A DNA stretch of 64,000 nt from Sipunculus nudus. Its lineage: Eukaryota > Annelida > Sipuncula > Golfingiida > Sipunculidae. Position numbers and translations under genes: made by a program. Shown in pieces: positions 35,277-48,435 of the stretch. The notes under the pieces were generated by a model. That model was not told the origin of the DNA and ran no database searches. It saw nothing but the letters and a program-made list of their open reading frames with translations. Numbering within the stretch: the stretch's first letter is position 1; every line of letters starts with the position of its first letter. The DNA lies in assembly GCA_026874595.1 (NCBI GenBank), contig CM049309.1, forward strand, positions 25,359,033 to 25,423,032. Reading direction: 5' to 3'.

Positions 35277-37183
35277 TTTTTAGCTCAGCTGACTATAAGT
35301 CATCTGAGCTATAGTCGTGGTCCTTTGTCCGTCGTCCGTCCGTCTGTTAACAGGACACGTTTTAAAACCGTTGGACCTACGATTCCAAAAATATGCATAC
35401 CATTAGATGTCCCCTACCATCTCCTACCATACTGAAAATTGGGTCATTAGGACTTTGTTCCTTCGAGATATTAAGGAAAAACCTCCATTTTCCATAAAAA
35501 AGCCTTTGTTACACTTCAAGGCTGCCTAATATCACAACCACTGATCTGTTTTTGATCTTATTTAGTATTCATATTCTTCCATACATTTTCTATGAACATA
35601 CAAAAAATTAGGTCAAAATAAAATGCAATTTTTAAAAAAATCAGGAAATATATTTACTCACCTAACATGAGAATTACTGAAGCTAGAGACTTTTTTTCAG
35701 GAATATAACTTTATTTAATCAAGATTCAATTGTTTACCCAAAATTAGGTCTGAATTTTGAAAATTTTCCAAGTTATTAGCATAAATAAAAAATCAATACC
35801 TTAAATTTTATCCAATTTTGGCAATGGCCAAGCACTGTTGATTTAATTTCCACAGCATATATACATTAGGATTTAATCTTTAAAAATCTGAAATTTCAAA
35901 GGAATTGATTGAAAAGAGTAGCTTTTATTCAAGTTTTCATACACCATGTCAAGTGTTGTTTACACCTAGCCCACCTAGTAGTACAGCCTTCACTTGCATT
36001 ATGTAACCCATCCCAGGCAGCCTGCCCTGGCTCAGCTTGGCCACTACCAGCAGGCTTCCCCTCTGCCCTGCACTCCCCCCCCCCCCCAATGGTGCATTAA
36101 CTAGATGAATGTTATTATTTTCTGTATTTGATTCATTCTTATTCTAGGCTATGCTACATTTTAGATTTTGTATTGTACCACCAGGGTTACAATGATTAAA
36201 GTGCACATTTAATTGTGTCCACAAATGGGTTATTGCTATAAAGTGTGGATGTTCATCAGATAAGTAATTCCTCACTTCAGAAGAGTAAAAACTTCACCAG
36301 GTGTGAAATTGACTATTAATTCCAGTAATAAATTAAAGCTGAGATAGTAATTAGCACAATGATATTGTTTGTCCCTCATTCAACCAACAGTGTGTATACT
36401 TTATTTGAAAAGATGTTTTATTTGACCAAATTTACTGAATCTTTTATTTTATTTCGGTGAATAAAATTAAGCAGGTACTGAAAACTCCAATGTGCAAAAC
36501 TTTTTAATAGTGATTCAAGGAATAATCTTGAAGATGCCATGTTGTGGCATTATTTTCTTTTAAATTCGGTTCAAACAATTGTGATTTAAAAATAATAAAA
36601 TATATGTGTATGCATAATATGACCGAATATGAGCTACAATCTGGATATATAATGGTTGCAACTTTTGCAACAATTCTAATATTTTAACTTATATTTTGAG
36701 TTTTTTTTACTTTGGATATATAATGATTGCAACTTTTGCAACAATTCTAATATTTTACTTATATTTTCAGTTTTTTTATTAAAAATTTATAAAACTTGTC
36801 AATAAAAAAAAATGATTCAGATAAAAACTTTTAATGGAAAAAGTGGATATGCTAAAAAAATGGCTTATATATAAACTTAAATGAAGTATTCCTTGAAAGT
36901 GAAATAAAGGTATAAGTCCATTCTGTCCATTTGCCTGTCCATCTGTAAATTTTCATATGAATCACAGTATCTCAAAACTTTTACTGTTTTTCTTCATGAC
37001 AGTCTTGTCAGAGTATTAGTTTGCAATCATATATTTAGAACTTTACTTTAGGAGGGCCCCTTTCCTCTTAGCTTCTCATATTCTAATATAAATGAAAACA
37101 TTACAATAGAATATTTTGCATATTTTGCATTTGTAAAATTTTCAATCTTCAGCTGAGCGCCGTGACCCATGGGTCCCTTGTTT
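35277..37183 (+). repeat. TAGCTCAG-hairpin repeat, copy c
   Basis: Full-length by its ends. TTTTAGCTCAGCTGACT pairs with AGTCATCTGAGCTA around ATA, followed by GTCCGTCGTCCGTCC. The 3' end has CAGCTGAGCGCCGTGACC and the palindrome GACCCATGGGTC (37164-37175), then CCTTGTTT. Parts of the body recur, diverged, at 55440-55600 and 61840-63030. A run of about 10 C lies at 36068. Non-coding. Confidence 0.78.
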
Positions 37184-37800
37184 AATTTTGTAATTATAAA
37201 TGAACCAGCTCTTGAAAGACTTTTAATCATGACAAGGTCATATGAGTGTTATGCACTGAGCTTGTTTGAGCAAGTACTGACCAAGTTCAGTATAAGCAGC
37301 TGCCAAATTTAAGTCACATCAGTCACATCACTTACTACATAGAAAATATAAACGCTGGATTGTCTTGTGCTGATTATAATAAACAAATCCATAATACTGA
37401 ATAAGTAAAGAATGCCATAGAACTTTTACAGAATGTTTTTTTTGTAGATGAAGGACACACAGTATTTCAAAACATTAACATTTATTTGCAGTAGAATGAC
37501 AAGACAAAAGGCTAAGACTGTCTGATCAATGCTAATTACCTCAAATGCTAAGTCTTTATTTTCACACTCTGAACTCTGGTGTCCTCTGAACACTGTCCAC
37601 ACAGAGGGCTACTCATGTGGCCTATATTTTTAACACAGAGATCCATCCTGCACTCTTTGAGGTCCTGTTTTATGTGTCTAGGTGCTGCACTTTCAATCTG
37701 CAAAAGATGAACTTATTGTATCCCAGACTGAAAGTCAGGGATGCTAGGGGTAAGCACAGTTGTACTGCCACTGCAGAGAATATTGTGAGTAAGATAACTA
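37184..37800. other. No gene recognised
   Basis: AT-rich spacer. The 66-codon frame at 37617-37817 has no supporting features. Confidence 0.45.
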
Positions 37801-38954
37801 AACTAGAATACGGGTAGTGGACAAGGGACTACGTGTATCCGCCGAAATCAGAGTAGGACAGGTAAAGTACGGTATGAATTGTGTGGCAAGGGGAAACAGC
37901 GTGAGATGTGTTACATATTAGCATGGATGTCTGCCAAGTAAACATGATTGTAGGTGGCGCCCCCCGGTATTTGAAAGAGAAACCATTCAAGATGTATACA
38001 CATGCAAAATTCCACGAGGATAAGTCAAACCACTGCTGAGATATGAGTGATTTTATGCCACAGCAGACAAACAGATGGACGCTGTGCAAAAATGGTTGCA
38101 GGTGGCACCACAAGTTTTATGTATGATAAAGAGCTTTGTGAGATTTTAACATATGCAAAATTAAGAAAGATACATCAAACCAGTCCAGAGATAAAAGCAG
38201 CGATATCTGTAGCATGAACATGAATGTAGGTGGCGCCACCTGTCATTAAATCAAGAAAGTTATCCAGAATGTATACGTATGCCAAATTTCAGGTGAATAA
38301 GTCAAACCACTGCAGAGATATGAGGGATGTTAACCCAAGGCAGACAAACAGATGGACACTGTGAAAAAATGGTTGCAGATGGCTCCACCAGTTAATTTTA
38401 TGATATAAAGCAACCCAAAAGCTATACTGATGCAATCTAGAGATTTAAGCATGGATGTCTGCAGTATGAACATGAATGAAGGTGGCGCAACCTGTCATTA
38501 AATCAAGAAAGTTATCCAGGATGTTTACACATGCCAAACTTCAGGTGAATTTGTCAAACCACTGTTGAGATATGAGTGATTTTAACCCAAGGAAGAAGAA
38601 CAGTTGGACACTGGGCAAAAATGGTTGCAGGTGGCACCACCAGTTAATTTTATGATATAAAGCTAACAAAAAGCTACACTGGTGCAACATTTCAGCGTGA
38701 TTGGTCAAACAGGTCCGTAGATATGTGGTATCAATGTGTAAATACAGACGCACAGATTGACACACTTCATAGAGGAAAGGTCAGATGTCAATGCCAAATG
38801 GTAAGGCACCAGTTCACATATGACCAGATAATTTGGTTAAGTTTCAGAAATATCGGTCTAGTAGTCTCAGAGGAGTTCTCCGGAAACAAATATGAGAGCA
38901 GCGGAACCAGGTAAAAAAACACAGTTTCCGCGAAACTTTGTTTTCGCAGATACA
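37801..38954 (-). repeat. GTATCC-hairpin repeat, minus-strand copy
   Basis: Inverted relative of 42847-44014. It starts (plus strand) with AACTAGAATACGGGTAG, the reverse complement of the other copy's 3' end, and finishes with CGCAGATAC near the hairpin. It holds five or six palindrome cores: 37955, 38101, a perfect one at 38229, about 38380, about 38480 and 38630, at spacings of roughly 100-150 bp. Non-coding. Confidence 0.75.
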
Positions 38955-39440
38955 AAAATACTTTGTGCATCTCTTTTAAATTTGAAATGTGGTATAGGTG
39001 AGATAATAAAGCATGTTAAAATTGGGTTTATGACATTCACTATGAGAGTGACCTTGAACTTAAATAATCCCATATTTGGTCAAAATCACACAAAAGATTA
39101 AATTTCTCAAGGATGGTTGATAGGTTGTTTTGAAAATCAGAATAGCCAAAGAACATGGATAGTTAGTTCTCAGATGAGTTCAAAGTACTGGTGACCTTGA
39201 ACTTTATCTTGAAGGTCATTTCTTTGGAAATAAGGAATTATTGTGAAAGAGTCAGAAAACTGGTGATCTTTATACATCATTAAGGTCTAATCTGCAGAAA
39301 TATAAGATAATTGTGTACCCATAAACTTGAGAGGTACTGCATATTTTCTTCTAATTTGATGCACAATTTTTCTTCAAAAGAGTTCTCAGAAAAGTTCAAA
39401 TACCAATGAATGCAGCCTTGTAAAGTGTCAAAAAAGGCAG
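38955..39440 (+). repeat. Fragment related to the 10.1-11.2 kb repeat
   Basis: AAAATTGGGTTTATGACATT, GAGAGTGACCTTGAACTT and CCCATATTTGGTCAAAATCA match phrases of the repeat at 10111-11165. The match fades after about 39240. Confidence 0.5.
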
Positions 39441-40690
39441 TATGGTGTAAGAAGACATGAGTGGACACCTTCAGTGTGTGGACAAACCTATTGTCCTGAC
39501 CCTTTCCTATTGAAACTGACCTGCCAGTGTCTTGTGCAGACACCTGCTAAACACTGACAGGGACAGTCATGTTTATTCCAAAATCTGGTCATGACCAGTC
39601 AGCTGAGCCTGATATATCAGTTGCAGTGGGATCATTTGATTACCAGCCGAGGAGCTCTGTGGGACATGCTCTGCATGCAATGATCACCACAGCATATATA
39701 TAGCTAGATCCATTTATAAATCTTATGTAAATTGTTGGAATTTCATACGACATGACTGAATTGAACTATGAGCAAGCATCAAGATTGATTGATCAGGGTC
39801 TTTTCGTCATATAAACTTTGTGGATGAGAGGTTTGCACATTTTGTTCACCATTTTGATGCTGAATATATAGCAGTAGTAATTATGACAGCATTTGATAAT
39901 TAGTCCTCTTAATGTTGCAATAGACTTTATGTCAAAAATTCCTTTTAACAAAAATGATTTAACCCATGCAGAAGTTAAAGTCTGATTGCGAACCACTGGC
40001 TGGCGACAGCTACCGAATGCCCTGGAAAACTCCCAAATACCCCCAACTTTTTTCTCTTACTTGATGTCCACCTGATGCAAGTCTCAGTCAGAGTAATATA
40101 AATCTGACAAAATCATTGCTGAATTTGAGGAATCCAGTAATAATTTCAATATTGGGATAAAATTCTCATGTTGAAAATTGTTTTTATTACAATATTTAGT
40201 TTGAAGTCTATGAATTTAATTCTATTTCACCAGACAAAATCACCATTTAAAATAGGCATTCAGAGACTGATGCTTTTAACATTCATTGACTGAGTGCCAC
40301 TATAATCCTTCATAAAAAATGGAACTAATGTAAGATTTCAATATGATAACCAATTCTTAATTCCAGAATCCTACCATGTAATTAATATGGACAAACTGGA
40401 GAAGTTTTGGCGAATGACTTTTATTCATATTTAATTATTTATTTATTAAGATATAATTAATTTACTAAGAAAATTCTAAATAATTAATTTAATTTAATAA
40501 AATTTTTCTTAAAGGATTCAGTATTTTAAAACTATTTCTATGAAATTATACTCATGATTAATTTTTTATTTAGATTTTGAAGGGACACCTGCAATGTAAG
40601 GACACTTAGGCTGTGTCCCACAGGTGTCCTCTCCTAACAGGTACTGATATATATGTTTCAGTAGAGGGGTGTCTGTTTTAAAGAATTACA
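39441..40690 (+). repeat. GGACACC-headed dispersed repeat, copy 2
   Basis: Diverged copy of 33835-35276. It ends with GGGACACCTGCAATGTAAGG and GGTGTCC phrases (40588-40690) that are missing from copy 1 because copy 1 is interrupted. This suggests the family carries GGACACC runs at both ends. Confidence 0.6.
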
Positions 40691-41117
40691 CCCAGTGTCT
40701 TGGGGTACTTTAACACATTAAGTGTCAGAAATTTCTAGTTTTTAAAATGGCTTCTTCCTGGCAACAAATATTACGCAGATCAGAGAATTTTACAGAATTT
40801 GCATACTTTAGCTTTTATCCATTACCATATTTGTCTGGAACTGCTGCTGCTATTTGGAACAGTTGTTACTGGCATATTGATCATGTAATAATAATATTAA
40901 TGTTGTCTTTAGGTGGTGCCACTTGTGTTGATAACTCATTAATTAAGCCACAAAGGTGTTTTACATTTATTCCCAGATATGTCATTAAATTTGAACATTT
41001 TACTATTTTGTCAAAGTTAGCCATCACTTTTAATTCTGTAACAAGGTAACAGATGCTTGCATATCAAGTAAGTTGTCATGAAATTATACTTTTTTTTAGC
41101 AATTTTGATACCTTTTT
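40691..41117. other. No gene recognised
   Basis: A 100-codon frame at 40747-41049 contains a decayed palindrome core (GGTGGTGCCACT at about 40913), so it is repeat-derived. Confidence 0.45.
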
Positions 41118-44100
41118 TAGCTCAGCTGACTTTCAGTCATGCTGAGCTATAGCGATCACTCTTTGTCCGTCGTCCGTCTGTCCGTCCATCTGTCGGTCCG
41201 TCTGTCCGTTAACCTGGCACAAATCGTAACCGCTGGACTTAGAATCTTGTAACTTTACATTCTGAGAGGTCAATGAAAAATCTCCTTGGAAACCAGAAAT
41301 TAGGTCTCTGTTACCCATATCCCTCAAGCTATGGGGCCCCAAAGTACCCCCCCAGAAAAGTAAAAAATTTCATACAAAAACTTCAATATCTGATTAACTA
41401 CTTGACTGATGGTCATGATTTTTGGCATACATATTGATCATGAGATGTTCCATCAGTTCCTGAGGACTGGTGGCGCCACCTGTATTTTTCGATTTTTTAC
41501 GAATTTTTTTCTCTATTTTTGATACCTTTAAAAATGTGAACATCTGTTAACAAGGCACAAATCGTAACGACTGGACCTAGAATCTTCATTCTCAACACAC
41601 TGAGAGACCTATGGAAAGTCTCCATGGAAACCAGAAATTAGGTCTCTGTTACCCATATTCTTTGAGCTATGGGGCCCCAAAGTACCCCCCAGAAAAGTAA
41701 AAAATTTCATACAAAAACTTCAATATCTCATTAACTACTTGACTGATGGTCTTGATTTGTGGCATAACTATTGATCATGAGATGTGTCATCACTTCCTGC
41801 AGACTGGTGGCGCCACCTGTATCGTTGGATTTTTTATGAATTTTTTTCTCTATTTTTGAGACCTTTAAGGATGCTGTCATCTGTTAGCGTGGCACAAATC
41901 GTAAAGACTGCACCTAGAATCTTAATTCTTGACACACTGAGAGACCTATGAAAAGTCTCCATGGAAACCAGAAATTAGGTTTCTGTTACCCATATCCATT
42001 GTGATATGGGGCCCCAAAGTACCCCCCAGAGTAGTCAAAAATTTCATACAAAAACTTCAATATCTCAATAACTACATCACTGATGGTCATGATTTTTGGG
42101 ATACATATTGATCAAGAGGTGTTTCATCAGTTCTTGCAGACTGGTGGCACAACCTGTATTTGTTCGTTTTTTTTTTTTACAATTTTTTCTCTATTTTTGA
42201 GAACTTTAAGGATGCTGTCATCTGTTAGCGTGGCACAAATCGTAACGACTGGACCTAGAATCTTCATTCTCGATACACTGAGAGACCTATGAAAAGTGTC
42301 CATGGAAACCAGAAAATTAGGTCTCTGTTACACATACCCTTTGAGCTATGGGGCCCCAAAGTACCCCCCAGAGTAGTCAAAAATTTCATACAAAATCTTC
42401 AATATCTCAATAACTACAACACTGATGGTCATGATTTTTGGCATACATTTTGATCATGAGCTGTTCCATCACTTTCTGCAGACTGGGTGCGCCACCTCTA
42501 TTTTTTTCAAATTTTTACGAATTTTTTTTCTCTTTTTTTGAGACCTTTAAAGATGTGGTTACCTGTCAACAGGGTACAAATTGCAACAACTGGACCTAGA
42601 AACTTCATTCTTGTCATGCTAGGAGGCCCATGAAGAGTGCCTGTGGAAACTTGAAATTAGGTCTCTGTTACCCATATCCTTCAAGCTATAGGACTCTGAA
42701 GTATCCCTCAGAATAATGGAAAATTTGATACAAAATCTGAAGTATGTGAACAACTAATGCGGAGATCACCATGATTCTTTGCATGGATATTGACCATTAA
42801 GTGTTTTTATTAGTTTCTGCAGACTGGTGGAGCCACCTGTTTTTTTGTATCCTCCAAAACAAAGTTTTGCAGATACTATGTTTTTGACCGGGTTCCTCCA
42901 CAGCCGCCACGTTTGTTTCCAGAGAGCTCCTCTGAGAAAAATGGACCGATTTTTCCGAAACTTACACCAATTATCTAGTCTCATGTGAACTAGTGCCTAA
43001 CCAATTTGTGTTGATCTCTGATCTTTCCCCTCTATCCAGCGTCCATTTGAGCATCTGTTTCCACACATAAACCCTCATATCTCGGGAACCGATTGACCAA
43101 TCAGGAAATAAAATTTATACAAATGTAGCCCTTGGATTGCTTTATAACATACACAAAAATGGTGGCACCACCTGTAACCATGTTTGCACAGTGTCCATCT
43201 GTTCATCTGCCTTGGGTTAAAATCACTTATATCTGCAGTGAATTGACTAATTCACCTGAAATTCGGCATGCATATACATCCAGGATAGCTTTCTTGATTT
43301 TATGACAGATGGCACCACCTACATTCACGTTCAAGCTGATCACATCCAAGCTCATATCTCAGGAACAGTTTGACCGATTGGGCCAACATTTTGCATGTGT
43401 ATAGATATCACATAGCTCTTTATCATATGCAAAACTGGTGGCGCCACCTGCAACCATTTTTGCACAGCGTCTGTCTGTTTTCTGCCGTGGGATAATGTCA
43501 CTCATATCTCGGCAGTTGTTTGACATATCTGCCTAAAATTTTGCAGTTTTTTACATCCTGGATAGCTTTCTTGATTTTATGACAGGTTGCGCCACCTACA
43601 TTCTAGTTTACACTGCAGACATCCGAGCTCATATCTGGGGAACCGTTTGAACGATTGGGCCAAAATTTTTCATGTGTATAGATCTCACATAGGTCAACTG
43701 GAGGGGCCACCTGTAACCATTTTTGCACAGCGTCTGTCTGTTTGTCTGCCGTTGGCTAAAATCACTCATACACATGTAGTGGTTTGACTTTTCTGCCTAA
43801 AATTTTGCATATGTATACAACTTGGACATCTTTCTGGATTTGTGGTAGGTGGCACAACCTACATACACATTTAGGCTGCAGACATCCATGCTAATATACA
43901 TCATACCTCACTCTATTTCCCCTTGCCACTCAATCCATGCCTCACTTCAACCCTTCCACTCTGATTTTGGCGGATACACGTGGTCACTTGTCGGCTACCC
44001 GTATTCTAGTTTTTAAAGTTTACAGATTTTTTCTCTATTTTTGAGATATATAAATAAAGACTAAATCTTGGCCTGTTGGTTATTCTGTTTGATGCTTCAG

Positions 44101-44195
44101 TTGAATGGGTATATACTACCATTCTGATGATAAAATATCCTTTAGCGAATCTCTTCCCTGTCAGCTGAGCGACATGACCCATGGGTCACTTGTTG
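41118..44195 (+). repeat. TAGCTCAG-hairpin repeat, copy d, with 337-bp tandem units and a nested insert
   Basis: The 5' hairpin (TAGCTCAGCTGACT with AGTCATGCTGAGCTA) is followed by GTCCGTCGTCCGTCTG. Five tandem units follow; their palindrome cores lie at 41469, 41806, 42143, about 42485 and about 42826, so the period is 337-342 bp. Each unit has GGGGCCCCAAAGTACCCCC, GACTGATGGTC and GATCATGAG phrases. A second repeat (42847-44014) is inserted in the fifth unit. The copy ends with GACCCATGGGTC (44176-44187) and ACTTGTTGG. Non-coding. Confidence 0.78.
42847..44014 (+). repeat. GTATCC-hairpin repeat nested in copy d
   Basis: The 5' hairpin is GTATCCTCCAAAAC with GTTTTGCAGATAC. The 3' end is CTACCCGTATTCTAGTTTTT. 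It has six palindrome cores (43160, 43304, a perfect one at 43437, about 43585, about 43702, about 43850). After it the interrupted 337-bp unit resumes with TTTCTCTATTTTTGAGA. It is in inverted orientation to 37801-38954. Confidence 0.75.
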
Positions 44196-44518
44196 GTCAG
44201 GAATGTTCAAATGGTTTCCGGGGCAATGAGCTGTCACTCAAAACGAAATGAACAACATTAGCTCCGTGAATTCCTCACTTGGATGGTAAACCGTTTTGTC
44301 TTCCAGCACAGGGTCTCATCTGACTGGACCAAAATACAGTGCTCCCCTCTGGTGTAGAGATTCAGGATACGAGGTCATAACAAACAGCCCTTACGATATA
44401 GGTAGTAGGCCTACAGATAAAGTGCTGTGTAAAGAGCGTTTATACTTAGATGGAATGAGTAAACAAATTTAAACCAAGGGCAAAAATTGTTGCATGCTTC
44501 TAAATTATGTGTATTATT
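44196..44518. other. No gene recognised
   Basis: Short unique-looking spacer without repeats or ORFs of note. Confidence 0.4.
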
Positions 44519-44650
44519 GTATCCACCAAAACAGAGTTTTGCGGATACTATGTTTTCAGACGGACACCACCGCAGACCCCCACTGCTGCCGCCACCGCCC
44601 CCAAAGCCGTATAGGTTTTGGGGAAAACCTCTGTAACCTCTAGGCAGAAT
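44519..44650 (+). repeat. Truncated GTATCC-hairpin repeat
   Basis: GTATCCACCAAAAC pairs with GTTTTGCGGATAC around AGA, followed by ACTATGTTTTCAGACGG and a GCCGCCACCGCC run. It is cut short by the next repeat at about 44651. Confidence 0.6.
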
Positions 44651-45132
44651 TTTTAGCTCAGCTGACTATAAGTCATCTGAGCTATAGTCGTGGTCCCTTG
44701 TCCGTCGTCCGTCCGTCTGTCCGTCCGTCTGTCAGTCCGTCGTGCCGTCCGTCCATAGATGTGGGATGTTTTGAAACTGAAGACCTAGGAATCCAAATTC
44801 GGCATAATGTTAGATGTCCCCAAGATCTCCTACCAAGCCGAAAACTGGGTTTTGCCACTTCGTTCCTTTTAGAAATTAAGGAAAAACCTCAATTTTTTTT
44901 ATTAAAAACCTATTTTTACACTTCAGGACTGCCTAATATCAAAACCACTCATTTGTTTTTCCTCATATCTAATACTTACAAAAGGAATTCAGTTCACGTT
45001 TGTGCGCAGTGTTCTCTAAAACCGCGCTGTGTACAATATTGTGCCATACATCATTTTAAAGGTTATTATCCCCGCAGTGACATAGGTGATATGAAAATAA
45101 ATATTTTTTAATATACATATAATTTTGAGTGA
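44651..45132 (+). repeat. TAGCTCAG-hairpin repeat, copy e, truncated
   Basis: Starts TTTTAGCTCAGCTGAC with the matching AGTCATCTGAGCTATAG, then an expanded GTCCGTCC/GTCTGTCC microsatellite (44698-44755). The 137-codon frame at 44698 is a product of that microsatellite and is not a gene. Confidence 0.65.
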
Positions 45133-47398
45133 TTTTTAGCCCTCAGCCCTTAGGCTGATGGGCTATTGTCGGAGCTATCATCACCAAATTTTATGCCAGT
45201 GTTGGTCACATGAGTCATATCTGAAATTGAGGTATTGGTGGCGCCACCTGCATTGGCCTTTTTTGTACGGGGTCATCAGTGCCCGTATCACACTGACAGC
45301 TACAAATAACTTCTTCTCTGAAACGAAATGGCCAAATTGTTTAATATCGCACAGAAATGATCCTAGGGTAGTGCTTTCTGAAGTTTTTTCAAATGGTCTC
45401 AGTTCAGTGACTTTTAGCTAAGTTATGGGAAGCTGAATTTAGTAATATGCCATAACAGCCAATTTTAGCTAAGTGGCTACAAAAAATCTTCTTCTCAACA
45501 ACCACTGGGCCAAATTCTTAAATCTCACACATTAATTATCCTGAGATGTTGATAATTCAAGTTTGTTCAAATTGTCTCGGTTCAGTGACTTTTGGCTGAG
45601 TTATGGGAAGCTGAATTTAGTCATACGCCATAACAGCCCATGTTAGCTAAGTGGCTACAAAAATCTTCTTCTCAAAAACCACTAGGCCAAATTCTTAAAT
45701 CTCACACATTAATTATCCTGAGATGTTGATAATTCAAGTTTGTTCAAATGGTTTTGATTCAATGATTTTTGGCTGAGTTATGGGAAGCTGAACTTTGCCA
45801 TTTTGTTGTATTTTCCCATATGAGTTATAAACCGACAAAACGTTTTTCGACTGATGATGATACTGAGGCCAGTTTGTTTAATATTTTGCAAGAATAATTC
45901 CCTGAATCATTCTTATAATGATTGTCTTTTATGGTTCCAAAAAATGAATTTGGCTGAATTATAAAGATTGAATTGAGTCATTTTACCAAATATGTTAGCT
46001 GTGTGAAGCAGAAACATCTAGCCTAGCACCAGTTTGTCAGCATCCATTACATCATGCCTGTAGACATTCAGATTTCAGGTTATCTATGGAAAATATTGAC
46101 AAGAATGTTTTTAAAAGCTTTTAAAAAATGTAGATTTATGATAATACATATCATCTGTACACTAACTCATAATTTCTCAGGAATGGCAGGAGCTACCATC
46201 CCCAAATGTTATGCAATTATCTGTCACATATCAAATGTTGATGGATTCATCTTATTTTTGCTATCTGCATTTACTTAGATTTTACAAGGAAAAAGCTGAA
46301 AAAAACTTGTAAAAGTCTTCTTCTTGTAAAAAGTCCAGCCAAATTGTCCAAATTTTACAGAAATGATCCCAGAGGCGAGCCCTCTCAAGTTTGTTCAAAT
46401 GGTTTGTGTTGGATAAATTTTAGCAGAGTTACATAACAGGCCAAGATTGTGTACGTTTCTTGAATAGGTTAAGAAACTGCCAACTGTTTCAGATTTGGCA
46501 ACAGATCAAGAGTTCATTCAGTGCAGCCAGATTTAGACCAAGAGTTCAATCAGTGCAGCCAAGCACAAGGCATGTGATCACCTCATGGGCAGCATGTGAT
46601 CATCTCATGGGTAGCATGTGATCACCTCATGAGTATCATGTGATCACCTCATGAGTATCATGTGATCACCTCATGGGTGTCATGCCCCTCAGGGCTGCAT
46701 ATGGAGCCAATCTGTGAGCTTATGCAATTGTGTGGCTACTATTTCAGATTTGGCAATAGGCAAAAGGTCAGCCTGGATTTATTTATAGCTTTGGCAGACT
46801 GCCAACTGTTTCAGATTATGCAACAGGTCAAGAGTTCACTCAGTGCAGCCAGGTACAGGTCAAAAATTCACTCAGTCTAGCCAGGTGCAGGTCAAGAGTT
46901 CACTCAGTGCAGTAGCCTGAGCCAGTAATTTGTCACAGTACACTCGAGGCAACAGCCTTTCTCACCTAAGCCTGGTCAGCCCTGTGCATCAGACTCAAGG
47001 TAAGTTTAATGTATTGGCCTGATATTCTGACCTGTCTGTGTGTTTTTATGGCTTTCTCATTCACAAGACAGGTGTCCCCATCTACAATGACTTTTGCAAA
47101 GTGTATTTGCCTGCTTAATTCTACAGAAGAATTTGATATATCAGCCTGAAATTGGGCATATGTGTACATGTCAAATAGCTTTGTTGTATACAAGACTGGT
47201 GGTACCACCTACAATAATTTTTGTGTTGTGTGCACCCATGCCAGAATTTCAGCAGTGATGTTTGTGTATTGTTTCTTGTTCAAAATGTTTAGTACTTGCA
47301 TTGTTCATATATATGAAAAGTAGTGGTTCAGCACTGAAGCGTTATACCTGGTGTATATCCGTATGCACAGGTTTGCATTAGGCCTGTAGACCTTGTTT
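45133..47398 (+). repeat. Long dispersed repeat, copy 2 (matches 17109-19481)
   Basis: Begins TTTTTAGCCCTCAGCC, whose AGCCCTCAGCC stem pairs with GGCTGATGGGCT (45153-45164) around CTTA. From 45172 it follows copy 1. It has two 177-bp units where copy 1 has three, and more 22-bp GTGATCAC units (46567-46685). It ends with a decayed GGCCTGTAGACC plus TTGTTT. The Ngaro-type element begins 12 bp further on. Confidence 0.8.
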
Positions 47399-47409
47399 AA
47401 TATTCAGTA

Positions 47410-47598
47410 ATTTATGACACACACACCACTCACACTAACACAATGAAATTGGGTACGCCGTGATATATGGATGAAATGGGCCCAAAGGGCCATGATATTT
47501 ATTGGTTCCAAAAATTTGGAACTTGATAACACCAAAGAATATTTTTAATTTATGAAGTAGTAAATGATTTTCCTAGGTATGGTGGGGTCAAAACCGCC
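47410..47598 (-). repeat. Split direct repeat B2
   Basis: 189 bp, identical by eye to 48087-48275. It marks the 3' end of the element on its coding strand and begins on the plus strand with ATTTATGACACACACACC. Confidence 0.93.
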
Positions 47599-47824
47599 TA
47601 TTAATACAACTGAGTCCATTTGGACAACTGAGTCAACACATGATACAACTATTACATGTAAAGATAAGTCCATTGAGCGAGCCTTAACATAAGGCACAAA
47701 GTTCTTTTTATAAACATATATGATTATGCATCTATAATGAATGTAACTATACTAAAGTAAGAAAAAATTATTTGCACAAATCAAGCTTTGAAACCATAAG
47801 GTGGATGAAGGGGTGGATGGCGGG

Positions 47825-48089
47825 TTTCAAATGGCGAAGCAGGCAGCACTGAAAGGTCGGATTTTGTAAACACATCTTTATGTATGGACCAGGGTTCGGC
47901 CCGGGCTGCATGGATTCCTGATGGCTGATTGGTTGCAGGCCAAATAGTGAAAACTCGTCGGGATGAGATATCGCGAGATTGGCCTGGATAGATAGTGAGG
48001 CCGCGTGGGTTCTGTAATGGTAAACATACCTGAAAACGCGGTGCGTGCAACATAAAACTCCTTTCGCCCGGAGGACGAAAGTAGGCATT
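47825..48089 (-). repeat. Split direct repeat A2
   Basis: 265 bp matching 54943-55207 with about three differences. The three minus-strand frames here (up to 143 codons) also occur at the A1 copy and are repeat-derived, so they are not called as genes. Confidence 0.93.
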
Positions 48090-48275
48090 TATGACACACA
48101 CACCACTCACACTAACACAATGAAATTGGGTACGCCGTGATATATGGATGAAATGGGCCCAAAGGGCCATGATATTTATTGGTTCCAAAAATTTGGAACT
48201 TGATAACACCAAAGAATATTTTTAATTTATGAAGTAGTAAATGATTTTCCTAGGTATGGTGGGGTCAAAACCGCC
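48087..48275 (-). repeat. Split direct repeat B1
   Basis: 189 bp, abutting A2 with a 3-bp overlap ATT (48087-48089), the expected internal recombination junction. Confidence 0.93.
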
Positions 48276-48435
48276 ACAGGGAACGCAGTGACCCCCCACC
48301 GTACCCCCAAGGTTGACTGCTGCCTGCTTCGACAATAAATTTAAATAAACTGAAAGTACGGAAATTGTACTGGAGTTATGACCCAACCCCAGCTTGCTGT
48401 ACTACCAATAGAGACGCTTAATAGAGTTGGTTGGA

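Noticed and set aside
40747-41049. 100-codon plus-strand ORF
   Set aside because: It contains a decayed copy of the shared palindrome core, so it is repeat-derived; no domain recognised.
44698-45111. 137-codon ORF starting in a Ser/Pro-rich stretch
   Set aside because: The start is a CCGTCCGTC microsatellite inside a dispersed repeat and the rest matches that repeat's body.
47768-48212. Three overlapping minus-strand ORFs (up to 143 codons), repeated at 54917-55271
   Set aside because: They lie in the A1/A2 split repeats of the Ngaro-type element and have no domain; the same bases are open in several frames.
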